A stretch of DNA of 64,000 bases from assembly GCA_951799445.1 (NCBI GenBank), contig CATOGU010000041.1:124001-188000 (forward strand). Direction: 5' to 3'. Numbering within the stretch: the stretch's first letter is position 1; the number at the start of each line of letters is the position of its first letter. Source of the stretch: Pseudisothecium myosuroides. Its lineage: Eukaryota; Streptophyta; Bryopsida; Hypnales; Lembophyllaceae. A program made the position numbers and the translations under genes. A model generated the notes under the pieces. That model had not been told where the DNA came from. It ran no database searches and worked only from the letters and a program-made list of their open reading frames with translations. Shown here one piece after another: positions 1 through 9,661 of the stretch.

Positions 1-164
1 GAGTCAAAAGAATTTGAAGGCTGTAAAAAGCACAGTAATCAAGGTTAGCACAGTGTGAGTGTAGTAGGCTATGCGTAGCTTGCTTGTGATTTGGGGAACA
101 CTTCAATTTTCGTCACAAGTTCATGTAGACCCGGGATTGCTCAGTAGGATAACGTAGTGGTTGC

Positions 165-341
165 ATGAGAGTAATCAAGCGGATTGCTGAGACATACAAT
201 GACGAGATATATTCTGATTTCGTATGGAATGATGTGCATGAGAAGATTTTTGGAACAGACAAGGGCTACACGAAGCTGAAGGCGGCGGAAAACGAACATA
301 AGTACGAGTACGTGGAGGAGAAGGTGGCGAGAACGGAGTGA
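165..341 (+). CDS. 58-codon ORF downstream of the CR gene (unit A)
   Basis: ATG at 165 and TGA at 339-341 give a 58-residue, highly charged product. It starts MRVIKRIAETYNDEIY and ends in a Lys/Glu-rich stretch that could form a helix. No family is recognised. It begins 172 nt after the CR stop in the same orientation and is unchanged in all three units. It could be a small protein, a further exon of the CR transcript or a chance ORF in a 3' UTR. Three near-identical copies of such young DNA do not by themselves show selection. Confidence 0.3.
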   Translation: MRVIKRIAETYNDEIYSDFVWNDVHEKIFGTDKGYTKLKAAENEHKYEYVEEKVARTE

Positions 342-2430
342 AAGGGAAGGAAGGAAGCAAGCAAGTAAGGAAAAGTGATGGTGTGTAGTTAGTGAGAGAA
401 TGGTCCCTGTAACTCTTTGAATTAGCAGTGGAGAAATGGTGAGACCTAGGCTAGGTGGAATTTATCATATTCCAGAGCCTTTGTTTTCTGCTGCCTGTGC
501 TTGTGCGTTCCGTTCGTTGCGGTTATGGGTCATCTGTGTATGGGCTATGTACTTTCGTTGCATGTCCAATTTCAGTCGTCGAATCATATTATGCTCTTCT
601 GCAGATTATGTATAGTAACGTCAAGACAACACCCAGTTTTCTCCTCTTGCATGTTCCTCGTACGTTCAAGATGTTACTTGCACTCTAGTGAGATTAATGA
701 GCTCAGGTTCTTTATTTCGTATGTCTCATTAATGGATACTTCTACATTCTCTAGGTGGAGTCATTGGCTGTGAGCTGGTGTGTGCTCATTATCTATGTCG
801 ATTGGTAATATGCAGATCTTCTTGTCTGTATTTTGCTCATCTCTGTTACAAAGGGAACAATTTCTTGTTCTTAGATATAATCTGATTGCACAAGGTCCTA
901 ATATTCGGGTCCGTCATGAACTTAAGCAATCGTTTGTAAATCCGGGAATAATATTTATATGCAGTGTTCATAGACTTGGTGTGTTGTCTGCAGGTTCCAA
1001 AGTTGGGCACGGCTGTTAGGATATTGACCGTAATGTGGGATGGCAGCTTTTGTTTTTGGGTTTTGAAGCATCAGGCATGTTTTACCACTGCGAGCCAATT
1101 ATGAGAAATCAAAAATAGTTTTTTATGATTTTTTTTTTTTTGTAATTAGTGTTAACCACGAGTCCATTGAATGTAGTGCTGAATCTTACACGAACTGGGC
1201 CACCACATGTATATGGTAGACTCCCTTCAATGATTGTAAGTTTTGCAACTCACCAGGTTTCACTCTTGAAATGGGGATAACTTTCATCTCAGAAAGCAAC
1301 ATGGATCCATTAAAGTCAAAGCAAATCAGAGTAATCAGATGTGAAGCTGGCTCTTTGATTGACATGCCACAATCGGCAGATGGGCCGTCCGCGTGTCTGG
1401 TGGGATTTTGTCCATGAGTAAGTCAAGAGTGGTTCGGTCTCTTTTCATCACGCACAAGGTTCTTGACCCGGAAGAGAAGAAGAGCTTTAGGGGCAGGAGA
1501 ACACGCAAGAGACCACTCTTGTATATAGAAGCTCGTCCTAGACTGGAATTGGTATATGCGAATTCATTGGTGTGATTCATTGCGTATCATGGAGCACGGT
1601 CTTCAAACCATCCAAGGGCTACGGTGCATGTGTGAACTGAAGCCGTTGACATTATCTCTTGGAATCTTCCCGCACGAATGTCTACGGTTTATATCGTGAA
1701 GACATCCTAGAGGTTGCGTGCACAAGTAAGAACAATGTGGAACGCTTATCGGTTCACAGGCCTAATTTTTCATGATGAAGGGCTCCTCTTGACACGATAC
1801 TAACTACTTTGGTTTGGGTCTTTCTGGAGATTTTGAGTTTTTTAACTGATTATGTCCATTAATTGATCAAAGAGAAACCCTGAAGTTCAACACTGTCTGA
1901 AGTTTCAATAGAAAGTGTCGATACTTGAGGCCAGAAACTCAGACCGGCAATTTCAGACCAAGAAGAGACAGTGAATATAAGAAAAGGGCACTTCTTAAAA
2001 TAACGCCCAAAATTTTCGCATTTCCACCCTGTTTCCAGAGTCTATCAACACAACACACATCCGAGAGATTTTTCAAACCAAGTCAAGTTCTCTTAGCTAA
2101 CAATTTTACGAACCACCATGCATGAGCTGGAAATCACATAACAACTTCCAAAGACCACAGAAAAATTAATCAGATGATATACCATAGATTATATCACTCG
2201 CGCATTACAAGGAAGGTCATTGATAAAACAGAGTTCTGCTCTAAACCCCTAAAACAAAACCTAATATATCTTCTAGCTACATGCACCGCTATAAGCATAA
2301 AAAACAGAGCACCCAACAACTAAGACTTCATCTGAAAATATCAAAATCTTCACTCGTAGCAGGATTCGATGTAATTTAAATTTGTCATTCATTATGGAAT
2401 TAAGTCAGTTCAGAATGATCCTAGTCAGAA
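342..2430. other. No convincing gene
   Basis: There are short ORFs on both strands (longest about 90 codons) with no recognisable domain and no coherent splice pattern. A stretch at 1393-1575 (+) encodes a basic peptide containing RRTRKRPLLY that I do not recognise. A T12 run lies near 1129. The same stretch recurs at 17906-19994 and 35470-37558. Confidence 0.5.
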
Positions 2431-2540
2431 CCGGAGATCTCCGGTTGTTCCTTTGAAATCTCCAGAACGATTGTTCGATAAATTCGCAGCCGGAGATCTC
2501 CGACTGCAGCAGACCCACGTCAATGACCGGAGACCTCCGG
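2431..2540. repeat. Triple palindrome CCGGAGATCTCCGG (unit A)
   Basis: A 14-bp perfect palindrome lies at 2431-2444. Near-copies lie at 2490-2502 (ccggagatctccg) and 2527-2540 (ccggagacctccgg). All three share the CCGGAG...CTCCG core, and two are followed by cTGTTCC or tTGTTCC. They lie just ahead of an AG acceptor-like site near 2600. They could be dyad protein-binding sites or a degenerate tandem repeat. Confidence 0.7.
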
Positions 2541-2578
2541 CTGTTCCATGGATCGTTGAAGACTATTTCTAATGCGAT

Positions 2579-3049
2579 GTGGTCTTGTTTACTTCTCACA
2601 GGGATTCATGGTCGACTACTCTTCCGACGGAACACCGTCTAGGGAAACTGGCCGTTTTTGTGGAATTCTGGCTTCCCAAGTTCCTATACCATGGGTCACA
2701 TAATGTGGGCTACGTTTACAAGTGCAAGACGGAGTTGACTGCTTGGGGCATCAAAATTAGAGAAACCCCTGAAGGCACCTGGGAATTTGTCCTGCAGCTC
2801 CGAATTAAAAAGCGAGGACATCCCGACATTGGTCTAGAGATTCTTGACATGGTGGGACTTGATGACGAGGTCTGCCTCCTAGTAATCAAAGAACTCACAG
2901 ACAATCCAGAGGACCCACTCATTTATTGTTTGGTTCTGGAATCATCCAAGATTGCGGACGACTTGACTGAGACCTGCCAGAATGAGAACTTCCTATATCC
3001 TCCCCCAACAGGAACGATCACCAAGAATTGGATTGCCAGGCTGTGCTAA
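2579..3049 (+). CDS. Hypothetical ORF, 156 codons (unit A)
   Basis: The ORF encodes a mixed, fairly acidic product with the segments [32 protein letters not shown] and [21 protein letters not shown] do not recognise the family. A canonical acceptor (cttctcacag then GGATTC) lies within it at about 2600, so it may be an internal exon rather than an ORF using the first ATG. Its last codons run into the antisense of a mitochondrial cox1 insertion, so the true C-terminus may have been lost. Unit C has one Cys-to-Tyr change. It could be a decaying gene. Confidence 0.35.
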   Translation: MVLFTSHRDSWSTTLPTEHRLGKLAVFVEFWLPKFLYHGSHNVGYVYKCKTELTAWGIKIRETPEGTWEFVLQLRIKKRGHPDIGLEILDMVGLDDEVCLLVIKELTDNPEDPLIYCLVLESSKIADDLTETCQNENFLYPPPTGTITKNWIARLC

Positions 3050-3148
3050 TTCCATACTAATTAGTACCAAAAAGCATGTACCCATAACTCCAGCAATGGC
3101 ACCAAAAATGCAATATAGAGTTCCTATATCTTTGTGGTTTGTGGAAAA
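3020..3148 (-). pseudogene. cox1: Nuclear copy of mitochondrial cox1 fragment (NUMT), unit A
   Basis: Read on the minus strand, this stretch encodes [24 protein letters not shown] and MELAQPGN. This is the conserved N-terminal start of cytochrome c oxidase subunit 1, with its first transmembrane helix. Differences from the usual protein (Cys for Phe/Leu after TLY, Leu for Ser, Ser for Arg before MEL) and the abrupt loss of match after PGN-PILG mark a decayed nuclear insertion of about 43 codons. Flanking DNA up to about 3.5 kb could be part of a larger organelle insertion, but I cannot identify it. Confidence 0.9.
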
Positions 3149-3149
3149 C

Positions 3150-4378
3150 AGCCCCAAAAGGTGTACAATATCAAGTATCAAATGCAAAATAGGAGGATTG
3201 TTTTTACTTGCACCCGTGAAATGACTTGGAGGGGCCGAGCAAGGGGGCCAGTTTACCCCAACCATTTTTCATTCTGAGTCATAACACTGTTTACCAACAT
3301 TGAGGGGTCCTTTTTGCTTCTTGCAAAAGCAAAAGCCCCCCAACGTTGCAATAGAAGCATTTATTGTAGCCATCACTCAACATAGCCAATGTAGAGTCGT
3401 CAGGCTCTATCAAACTTTGTATCAACCACTAGATCATAGAGGAAAGACCATCTAGCTAGCCAATGATTTTGTTTGTATTATAACAAAATTGCTTGCCAAG
3501 GATCTTGAGGGGAATTATCCGTCTCCCTAAGACAAAGAAGGCAGGAGCCCAATTAACAATGTTATGTATTAGATAACCGATGGGCCATGCTAACAACCAA
3601 TAGGTTATCTAAGACATAACCGGTTGTACATTTCTCAATCACACAACCTTTGATCTTCATGATCCAAGGGTGTAGGAAGTAAGTTGAAAAGAAAGAGGTT
3701 ATGAGTTGCAACTTGTAATGGCAATAGTAACAGCTTGCCAATGGGATGGTGCCCCATGTTAGTGTTGAAAAGTCAACAACTGGTTTGTGGTGCCAACTGA
3801 AAGTTTGGTGACATGTCATGCTTCTCCTGTTCTCCATGCAAATAAGATGCTGAACAAGCCCTCTATGGCTTTGCAAGATCCCTCTCTAAAGTTAAAACTG
3901 AATGCACGGAAACTGAGCTCGCCGTTTCCATGGCTCTTACTTTAGTGTGTGGACTGTGCGGTGTGTTGCTTAGCAGGTTCCTAATTAGCTTCCTGGATCC
4001 TTCGAACCAGCCTATTTGGTAAGTTCGCTCCGATCTGGTTTTCTGTTTGTATCACGACCCAGAGCAAGTTACTCGGCCTTGCATGATCCTCGGCATTATT
4101 GCGTTATCTGTGAAATTAGCAACACTAACTGATACTAAACAAATCCGTGTGTGAGCTAAACTCTTCTTTCGGGAGGCAGGGCGATATTCTAGACGAATTC
4201 AGGCTTGGTGAGTGTTTCTGTCTAAGACACAAATATATGTCAAAGCAGTAAATGAAACCAAACAAATCCGCATGTTTTCAACTAGAATGGCATGGGTGTT
4301 GAATTATGAATGAAATTGAATGGAACCAACTCAAGATGAAGCTAAGATCTAGTCTAATAAGATGATCAACTATATGGT
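3150..4378. other. No convincing gene
   Basis: Antisense and sense ORFs here (for example 3562-3876, minus) show no known domain. Two differences between units A and B/C lie at 3921 and 3929. The stretch recurs at 20714-21942 and 38278-39506. Confidence 0.45.
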
Positions 4379-4664
4379 CAATTTTGTTAAAATGGCGGTA
4401 TTCCATGTGCCATTTTTAGAGTGCCCACTTTGAACCATAAAAGTGACATCTGGGATAGGTATAGATTTCAAAAATTTAGAACTGATATAAATTTCAGACC
4501 ACACAATTTGAAAAAATCTAAGACTTCTATAGATTTCAGATATCTAGGACGAATATAGATGCCAAAAATCTAAGATAGTTGTAGATTTCAGACCATTTCA
4601 GAGTGCACGGTTTAAACTATGAAAAGTGCCAAACTAACGAAATACCATCATTCTAACGAAATTG
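4379..4664. mobile_element. AATTTCRTTA foldback MITE, long form (unit A)
   Basis: The ends are inverted repeats: caattttgttaaaatggcggtattcc on the left, matched imperfectly by the complement of gaaataccatcattctaacgaaattg on the right. The interior repeats TAGATTTCAGA-like words. No ORF is present. It belongs to the same family as 5888-6060 and 6495-6638. No clear target duplication is visible. Confidence 0.7.
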
Positions 4665-4897
4665 CCCATCTATGTCCTTGTTGTAAGAAAACTAGTCGGT
4701 GAAAATCACCATGGCTTGCACCTAGTATGATCATTCAAAAGAAACTTAAAAACTAAGGAAGTAGGAGAAGGTGCAATTGAAGCGCTCATGACAATACTAT
4801 GTGAAAACTTCAGTGAATGATAAACTCCCGGTGGTTTGCTGGCTGGCAATGATGGCATGGGTATTGTTGTGATGGAAGATATATCCCCTCTAGTATC

Positions 4898-5690
4898 TCA
4901 AATTTGTTGCAAGAGTCTATTCACTTCTCCCATAGAAGGTTGAGGCTTGGAATCAGGAAGGCAACAAAAGAGTCCTAATTGAAGCAAACTAACAACCATC
5001 GATGTTTGAATTCCCAAGTCCACATTCGCATCTATTGATCTACATGCAGTGTTGCTATTCAAATCGTAAGAGTTTGATGGTAAGTAAGGAACTTGTGTTG
5101 CATATGTGGTTTCATCAAAAAGAGATATGGACACACTTGATGGTTGAAAAGCCTTAGCAGATTCCTTTGAAGCTTTGCTTGTGTATGGTAACTCAAGAGC
5201 CATATATGTAGCCAAATGTGCTTGTTGCCAAAGTGGTCTTGTCCAACTTGTAGTGATCCATCAATCAAGCAAGTCCAAATTCTCCCACATAGGCTTTGAA
5301 ATTTGCATCCAAGAATACATTATTAGACTTGATGTCTCTTCGGATGTCTCAGTGCAAAATACAACTTAAGCAATCCTCATGCAAGTATTCTAGGACTGCA
5401 CTCACCCCTTCAAGAATGAAATGCCACCCTTTTCAATGTTACTTGTTAGCTACCATTTTATGGAGCTGTTGATTGAGAGTTCCATTGGACATGTATTCAT
5501 ACACCAATAATACTTTACCTTTTTCTTAATGCCATCCGGTCAACCACACCGCATTTTGATGTCGAATGTGGCCAAGACTTGGCATGAAAGAGGAATTCCG
5601 CTTGTTTGGATTTTGAAATTGATATTGATTTGCTTTATAGCAACCAAAACACCACCACCTGGGTCAAACATGAATTCTATTAGTCAAGCA
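4898..5690 (-). pseudogene. L-type-lectin receptor kinase relic, kinase domain only (unit A)
   Basis: Reading the minus strand from about 5690 to 4898 and allowing frame changes, successive serine/threonine kinase landmarks appear. They are a subdomain II-like VAIKQI, a GHIRHQNAVWLTGW stretch, LVYEYMSNGTLNQQL, traces of the catalytic loop and DFG region, then YMALELPYTSKASKES (the APE region) and the C-terminal LQLGLFCCLPDSKPQPSM. This order and wording are typical of plant L-type lectin receptor kinases. The DVYSFG segment is missing, APE has become ALE, and several frameshifts and stops are present. No lectin or transmembrane domain is seen. It is clearly non-functional. Confidence 0.85.
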
Positions 5691-5887
5691 TTTTTTTCAA
5701 ATAATTGAATTAACTTAGTGAGGTCTTAGGATGATTGATTATGGAGACGTAAGACACCATATAGAAAATGCATTTTAGGATGAGGTCTACTTTAACCTAT
5801 TTGGAAGGAGCCTTTTGTGTGCCTCTAATTTTCTTTAATCACAAGTCTTTCAATTTTTTCAAAGAGACGGAGTGCCTGTATATGGAA

Positions 5888-6060
5888 AATTTCATTAAAA
5901 TGGTTGTCATTCCGCAACTTTGGCACTTTTATAGTTTAGACCAAGTGGTCTGAAATCTATACCAGTCCTAGATGGTTTAGATTGCACGTTCTAAAATCTA
6001 GATAGTTTAGACCGTGTGATTTCAAAATGGTGTATGGAATACCACCATTTTAATGAAATT
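5888..6060. mobile_element. AATTTCRTTA foldback MITE, 173 bp (unit A)
   Basis: The left end aatttcattaaaatgg pairs with the right end ccattttaatgaaatt, and the homology continues inward to gt(c/a)ttcc. The interior holds TTTAGACC and CTAGAT words that also pair loosely across the centre. There is no coding capacity. Confidence 0.75.
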
Positions 6061-6494
6061 CCCTTTGTATGCATAATGGACTGCTAAATGGCCATCAGTT
6101 CTCCCATCGCACCACACCTAAACCTAAAATGGATCAAGAGAAAGTGTAATTTCACTGAAACGCCTGCTCTCACTTTCCAAAGAGTCTTTGTAAACAAGTC
6201 CTCATCCAACAAGTCCGAGCAGATTTCTCTCATCAAACTTCTCAGTAGCCTAGTTTGCGGAGCTCATTATACGAGAACACGTGTGGTCAAACGCTGGAGT
6301 AGCCCAATGCCACGTAACTGGTGGACGGCGTTGCAAGTGAATATATAGATATCACCAAGGCCGCCTAGAACTCCTCCTGTAGTAAGTTATACCAACCCCT
6401 GTTCTCGACTTCCAATAGTGAAGCATCATTTGGAGCTTCGACTCTGATATCTCGGTGCTGAAGAAGCTCCAAGACCAACAAGAGCTCATAACGT

Positions 6495-6638
6495 GAATTT
6501 CATTAAAATGGCGGCATTCCAGAACTTTGGCGGGTTTACATCTATACCTGTCCTATACCTGTCGTATTACCTGTCCTATTACCTGTCCTAGATGTTCAGA
6601 CAAAGTGGCGGATTTCATATGCCATTTTAACGAAATTG
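6495..6638. mobile_element. AATTTCRTTA foldback MITE, 144 bp, with ACGT duplication (unit A)
   Basis: The terminal inverted repeats are gaatttcattaaaatgg and ccattttaacgaaattg (mismatched). They are flanked by ACGT at 6491-6494 and 6639-6642, a candidate 4-bp target duplication. The interior contains four tandem 11-12-bp words of the form TATTACCTGTCC (6543-6590). Confidence 0.75.
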
Positions 6639-6800
6639 ACGTTTCATGCTCTTCCATGTGGTTGACAGACGTCGGAGCTTCCCCAGAACATGACCACCAC
6701 CTCATCTCCGATCGATTTAGGAAATTCGCAATTGGAAATGAGCAGCAGAGGGTTTGACTTTCGGTGTCTGAGATGAGCTCGTGAAAAATCAATCCAAGCC

Positions 6801-7289
6801 GTGAAAGTTCTCCCATTGGAGAAATATAATACGTGGAATGCTCATTATTGCCACAATTTGTGTGTGACTGCGTGCATACTTAGCTTCAATGTCATATTCG
6901 TAGGCAATGCATGTTTCTGGCATGGCCACCCTGATGGAGTTGTTGCTGGGCTGCTAGCTTGTGGTGAATCGGACCATAATCTGTGTCAAAATGGACTTGA
7001 AATTCCAGAGGGGTCACTGCCTGAGTTCGATCGAGATCGAAACAGCTTGCAGGCCCCGATCGTTCCCACGTACTTGGGATACTACATATGCATTATGCAT
7101 GGTAGCCATGGGTACGTTTTGAAGAAAGGCAAAAGACGACCCCGGTCACTCCCGTCCAAGGGATTGTTACTGTCATCCCAAGACAAGCCGTATGTCGTGA
7201 ACGTGAAGGAGAACGAGGTGCTGAAGGTAGCCACGCTAGCTCCCAGTTGCTGCATTCTGAATGCGGATAATTGGCATGGTTTCCCATAA
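6801..7289 (+). CDS. Hypothetical ORF, 162 codons (unit A)
   Basis: The product is of unknown family. It has a Cys/His-rich first half (HYCHNLCVTAC, CFWHGH) and a basic centre (KKGKRRPRSLPSK). Between units A/B and C there are six amino-acid-changing differences, one in-frame 3-bp deletion and one silent change. The frame is kept but residues are not, so purifying selection is not evident. An overlapping minus-strand frame is also open, so coding status is uncertain. Confidence 0.3.
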   Translation: MKVLPLEKYNTWNAHYCHNLCVTACILSFNVIFVGNACFWHGHPDGVVAGLLACGESDHNLCQNGLEIPEGSLPEFDRDRNSLQAPIVPTYLGYYICIMHGSHGYVLKKGKRRPRSLPSKGLLLSSQDKPYVVNVKENEVLKVATLAPSCCILNADNWHGFP

Positions 7290-7290
7290 A

Positions 7291-7626
7291 TCATCGCTCC
7301 ACGTACAAAACCCTGTTGGAAGCAGGCGTCCTGGCCTTGACGTTGATGATGTAGGAACGACTGGCTAGATCGTACGCAACATCTCCAAATGCGAAGAAAT
7401 CACCCTTCCCGTCAAGGAAATAAACAACTAAATTACCTGGTCTTTCCCACTTCATTTTCACATGAGCACCTGGTAAAAATTGGACCATTCCCACTTCGTT
7501 AAACAGGAAAGTTATGGCAACATTACCTTGAGGAAAACCATGAAATGTATACCATAAGGTAAACCACCTCATGAATACCATCTGGAAATCATTCATCAAA
7601 TTGCTATTTGGGAAAGTATTGTGCAA
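7291..7626 (-). CDS. Hypothetical ORF, 111 codons, possible 3' exon (unit A)
   Basis: This minus-strand ORF encodes segments such as GAHVKMKWERPGNLVVYFLDGKGDFF. No family is recognised. It lies on the same strand as, and downstream of, the relic exon at 7787-7838, so it may be a 3' part of the gene at 42912-44262 that was duplicated with the unit. Unit B has one Gly-to-Ser change. Its upstream half overlaps a degenerate tandem repeat. Confidence 0.35.
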   Translation of the reverse strand: MHNTFPNSNLMNDFQMVFMRWFTLWYTFHGFPQGNVAITFLFNEVGMVQFLPGAHVKMKWERPGNLVVYFLDGKGDFFAFGDVAYDLASRSYIINVKARTPASNRVLYVER

Positions 7627-7830
7627 ACACCTTCTAGTAAAGCATTAGGAAAACACACTGGGGGAAAACATAAAAGCTACACCATAAGTAAAAACATCAA
7701 GATAACCCCAATTTTGAAAGCATTTTATAAATGCCTTGTGGTAAAACATAAAAGAAACACCCTTTGGTAAATCATCAAGATAATACCTTGTGGAAATGTT
7801 CCTTGGCATTCTCATCATGTTATCAATGTC
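7510..7830. repeat. Degenerate tandem repeat, about 30-40 bp period (unit A)
   Basis: Words of the type GGTAAAACATaaaagaaACACC and GTAAAacATCAAGATAAtACC recur at irregular spacing about eight times. The complement reads as recurring TTTACCACAAGG, which resembles a splice border. Copies lie at 25074-25394 and 42635-42955. Confidence 0.5.
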
Positions 7831-7838
7831 ACTAAAAT
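7787..7838 (-). pseudogene. Duplicated relic exon of the 42912-44262 gene (unit A)
   Basis: This is the same sequence as exon 5 of the flanking minus-strand gene (42912-42963). Here the unit boundary at 8038 cuts off the upstream exons, so the piece is an orphan 3' fragment. Confidence 0.5.
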
Positions 7839-8038
7839 CTACAAAAAAAATCTACCTACAAGCAAATCTACAAAGAAATCTGTAAACAAATCTACAAACA
7901 AACTATATACACAGCTTGGAATAGCCGTCAAAGAGCTCCACAATCACAAATCTTCTCAATCAACCTACATTACAAAGAATAAAGAAAGATGTCAAAATCA
8001 CACACCATAATTCATAACAACAATTTCAACAATAATGC

Positions 8039-8625
8039 GGTAAACAATCTATAATGGACCAAATGCTATATTAGTATACCTATTTTGGTCTTACACTCTT
8101 TTTTGGCTTTTTATAAATAAAACTATATTTAAATTTTTAAAAATTGAAAAAAAGAAAACAGTGTATCCCTAGTGACAAATTGGGGGCTCACATATGGCGG
8201 CCATCTGCGGTATGATTTGAAAAATCATGAGGACCCAGAGTCTCTTGCTACGACTATTCTTGGGTACACATTCAATTTCTATACACTGGTGGCGATTATA
8301 TTGGAACCTAGACTTCCTAGTACATGAATATCTTGGTTTGACTGCCCTTACTATACATTTTCTATGGAAGCCTAAAGTGAAATCTTCTAAGACATCCCAA
8401 TATGGTTTGGTAACTGGCCAAAGCCACCTTATGTAACCGCTTGAGACGTAGGAGAACTGATTTTAGCTATACCGCTATGAACCTAGAAAGTGACAAAGGA
8501 AGAGATGTAATTACACCGACTACGTGACCGGGAAGGATGCAATGTAGACCAAGGGAGGTCTTTCATTAGGGAAGAGATAAATTTTTTGTTCATTTCTATT
8601 TTCTAGTTTTTAATTTTCTTGTTTT
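8039..8625. other. Left end of unit, no convincing gene
   Basis: This is AT-rich DNA with a 69-codon plus ORF at 8227-8436 lacking a known domain. It recurs at 25603-26189. Confidence 0.45.
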
Positions 8626-8850
8626 TTTCCATCCGCCTCAATCAGAGCTAACTTGGATCTATAGAGAATGAATGGTAAAAACCCATCCTTCCGCCCTCAA
8701 CGGAGTGAACTTGGAACTAAAAGAGGGAGATTAAATTTAGAAGAGAAATCCATGTCCGCCTTTGATGGAATAAACTTGGACCTATAGACAAAAAATATTT
8801 CAAACCCACCTTCTTCTCTCGACGGAGCGAGTTTGGACTAAAATGAAAGA
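8626..8850. repeat. Four-fold degenerate repeat, about 56-65 bp (unit B)
   Basis: The motif TCCGCCCTCAACGGAGTGAAC followed by TTGGACCTA begins near 8631, 8689, 8754 and 8810. Spacer lengths vary. A purine-rich tract (aaagaaaa...) follows at 8841-8890. Confidence 0.7.
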
Positions 8851-9136
8851 AAGAAAACAAAAGAAAAAAGAAAAAAGAAAGAAAAGGGGGAAGGGTCTAA
8901 GACCTCAATGCTCAGGAGCTCCCTTTAAAAGGTGTCTCTAGCCACGGTTGTTGGTGACTTTTCTTGCCTTTTCACTAGCTTAGGGGATAACACCAACTGA
9001 TGTCGGGTTCAAAGGTAGTGATTTGTTGTAGTTGGTGTAAATTTCCTTAATCAAAATGCTTTATTAAATTAAAAATTTTACCAAAGTTTATGAAAAGATT
9101 ATGATTTAGTGTTGATACATGCCCTCCCCTACACGT

Positions 9137-9478
9137 CAAATTTGGAATATTGAGAACTTTGAAGTTTTTTGATACAAAGGGTACAGGTTTTAAAAAAAAA
9201 TTCAAACAAGAGATGCAATTTTTGAGCATTAAAATCAAATTAGACATGGAACTTCCATATCTCATAAGATTGCAACTTCTACCTATTTTTTTCCTTTTTA
9301 TCTATGTCAAATTTGGAGCATTGAGGACTTTGAATTTTTTTGATACAAATGGCAAGGTTACCTTTTTCTTTAAAATAAATGGAAATGTTGCAATTTAAAA
9401 GCTTGAAAATCAAATTGGTCATGGATCTTGCATGTCATATGCCATTGCGTTTTCTACCTATTTTTTTTGCTTTCCATC
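9137..9478. repeat. 171-bp direct duplication (unit B)
   Basis: The sequence beginning TCAAATTTGGAATATTGAG (9136) recurs as TCAAATTTGGAGCATTGAG (9307). Parallel downstream words follow in each copy (TTTTTTGATACAAA, AAAATCAAATT, CTACCTATTTTTTT). The copies are diverged, so this duplication is older than the array. Confidence 0.75.
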
Positions 9479-9661
9479 CACTTAAAAATCCTAAACCATG
9501 CTGACGCTTAATTAAATGGAAAGGAAATTTAAACAACTTCAAACTATGTAAAGCACTCTTTAATGAGTATAATAATGAAAACATAAACCACGATGAGTCG
9601 TTTGAAATAGAGAAAAATTATTTTTTAAATCGCTTGAAAACATAGTATTTGTAGAACACTA

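Larger units (their letters stand above)
1..8038. repeat. 17.56-kb tandem unit A, right-hand 8,038 bp
   Basis: Every ORF and landmark here recurs at +17,564 and again at +35,128. The window opens just after the end of a CR gene, so the rest of unit A (or more units) lies to the left. By-eye differences from units B and C include 1424 (c against t), 3921 (g against a) and 3929 (c against t). Units B and C share the alternative base at all three sites. Confidence 0.97.

Noticed and set aside
1393..1575. Basic 60-codon ORF (RRTRKRPLLY), possibly an organelle ribosomal protein piece
   Set aside because: I could not match it to any named ribosomal or maturase protein, and the antisense strand is equally open.
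3562..3876. Minus-strand 104-codon ORF
   Set aside because: It has no recognisable domain, no splice context and an irregular composition, so it is treated as chance.
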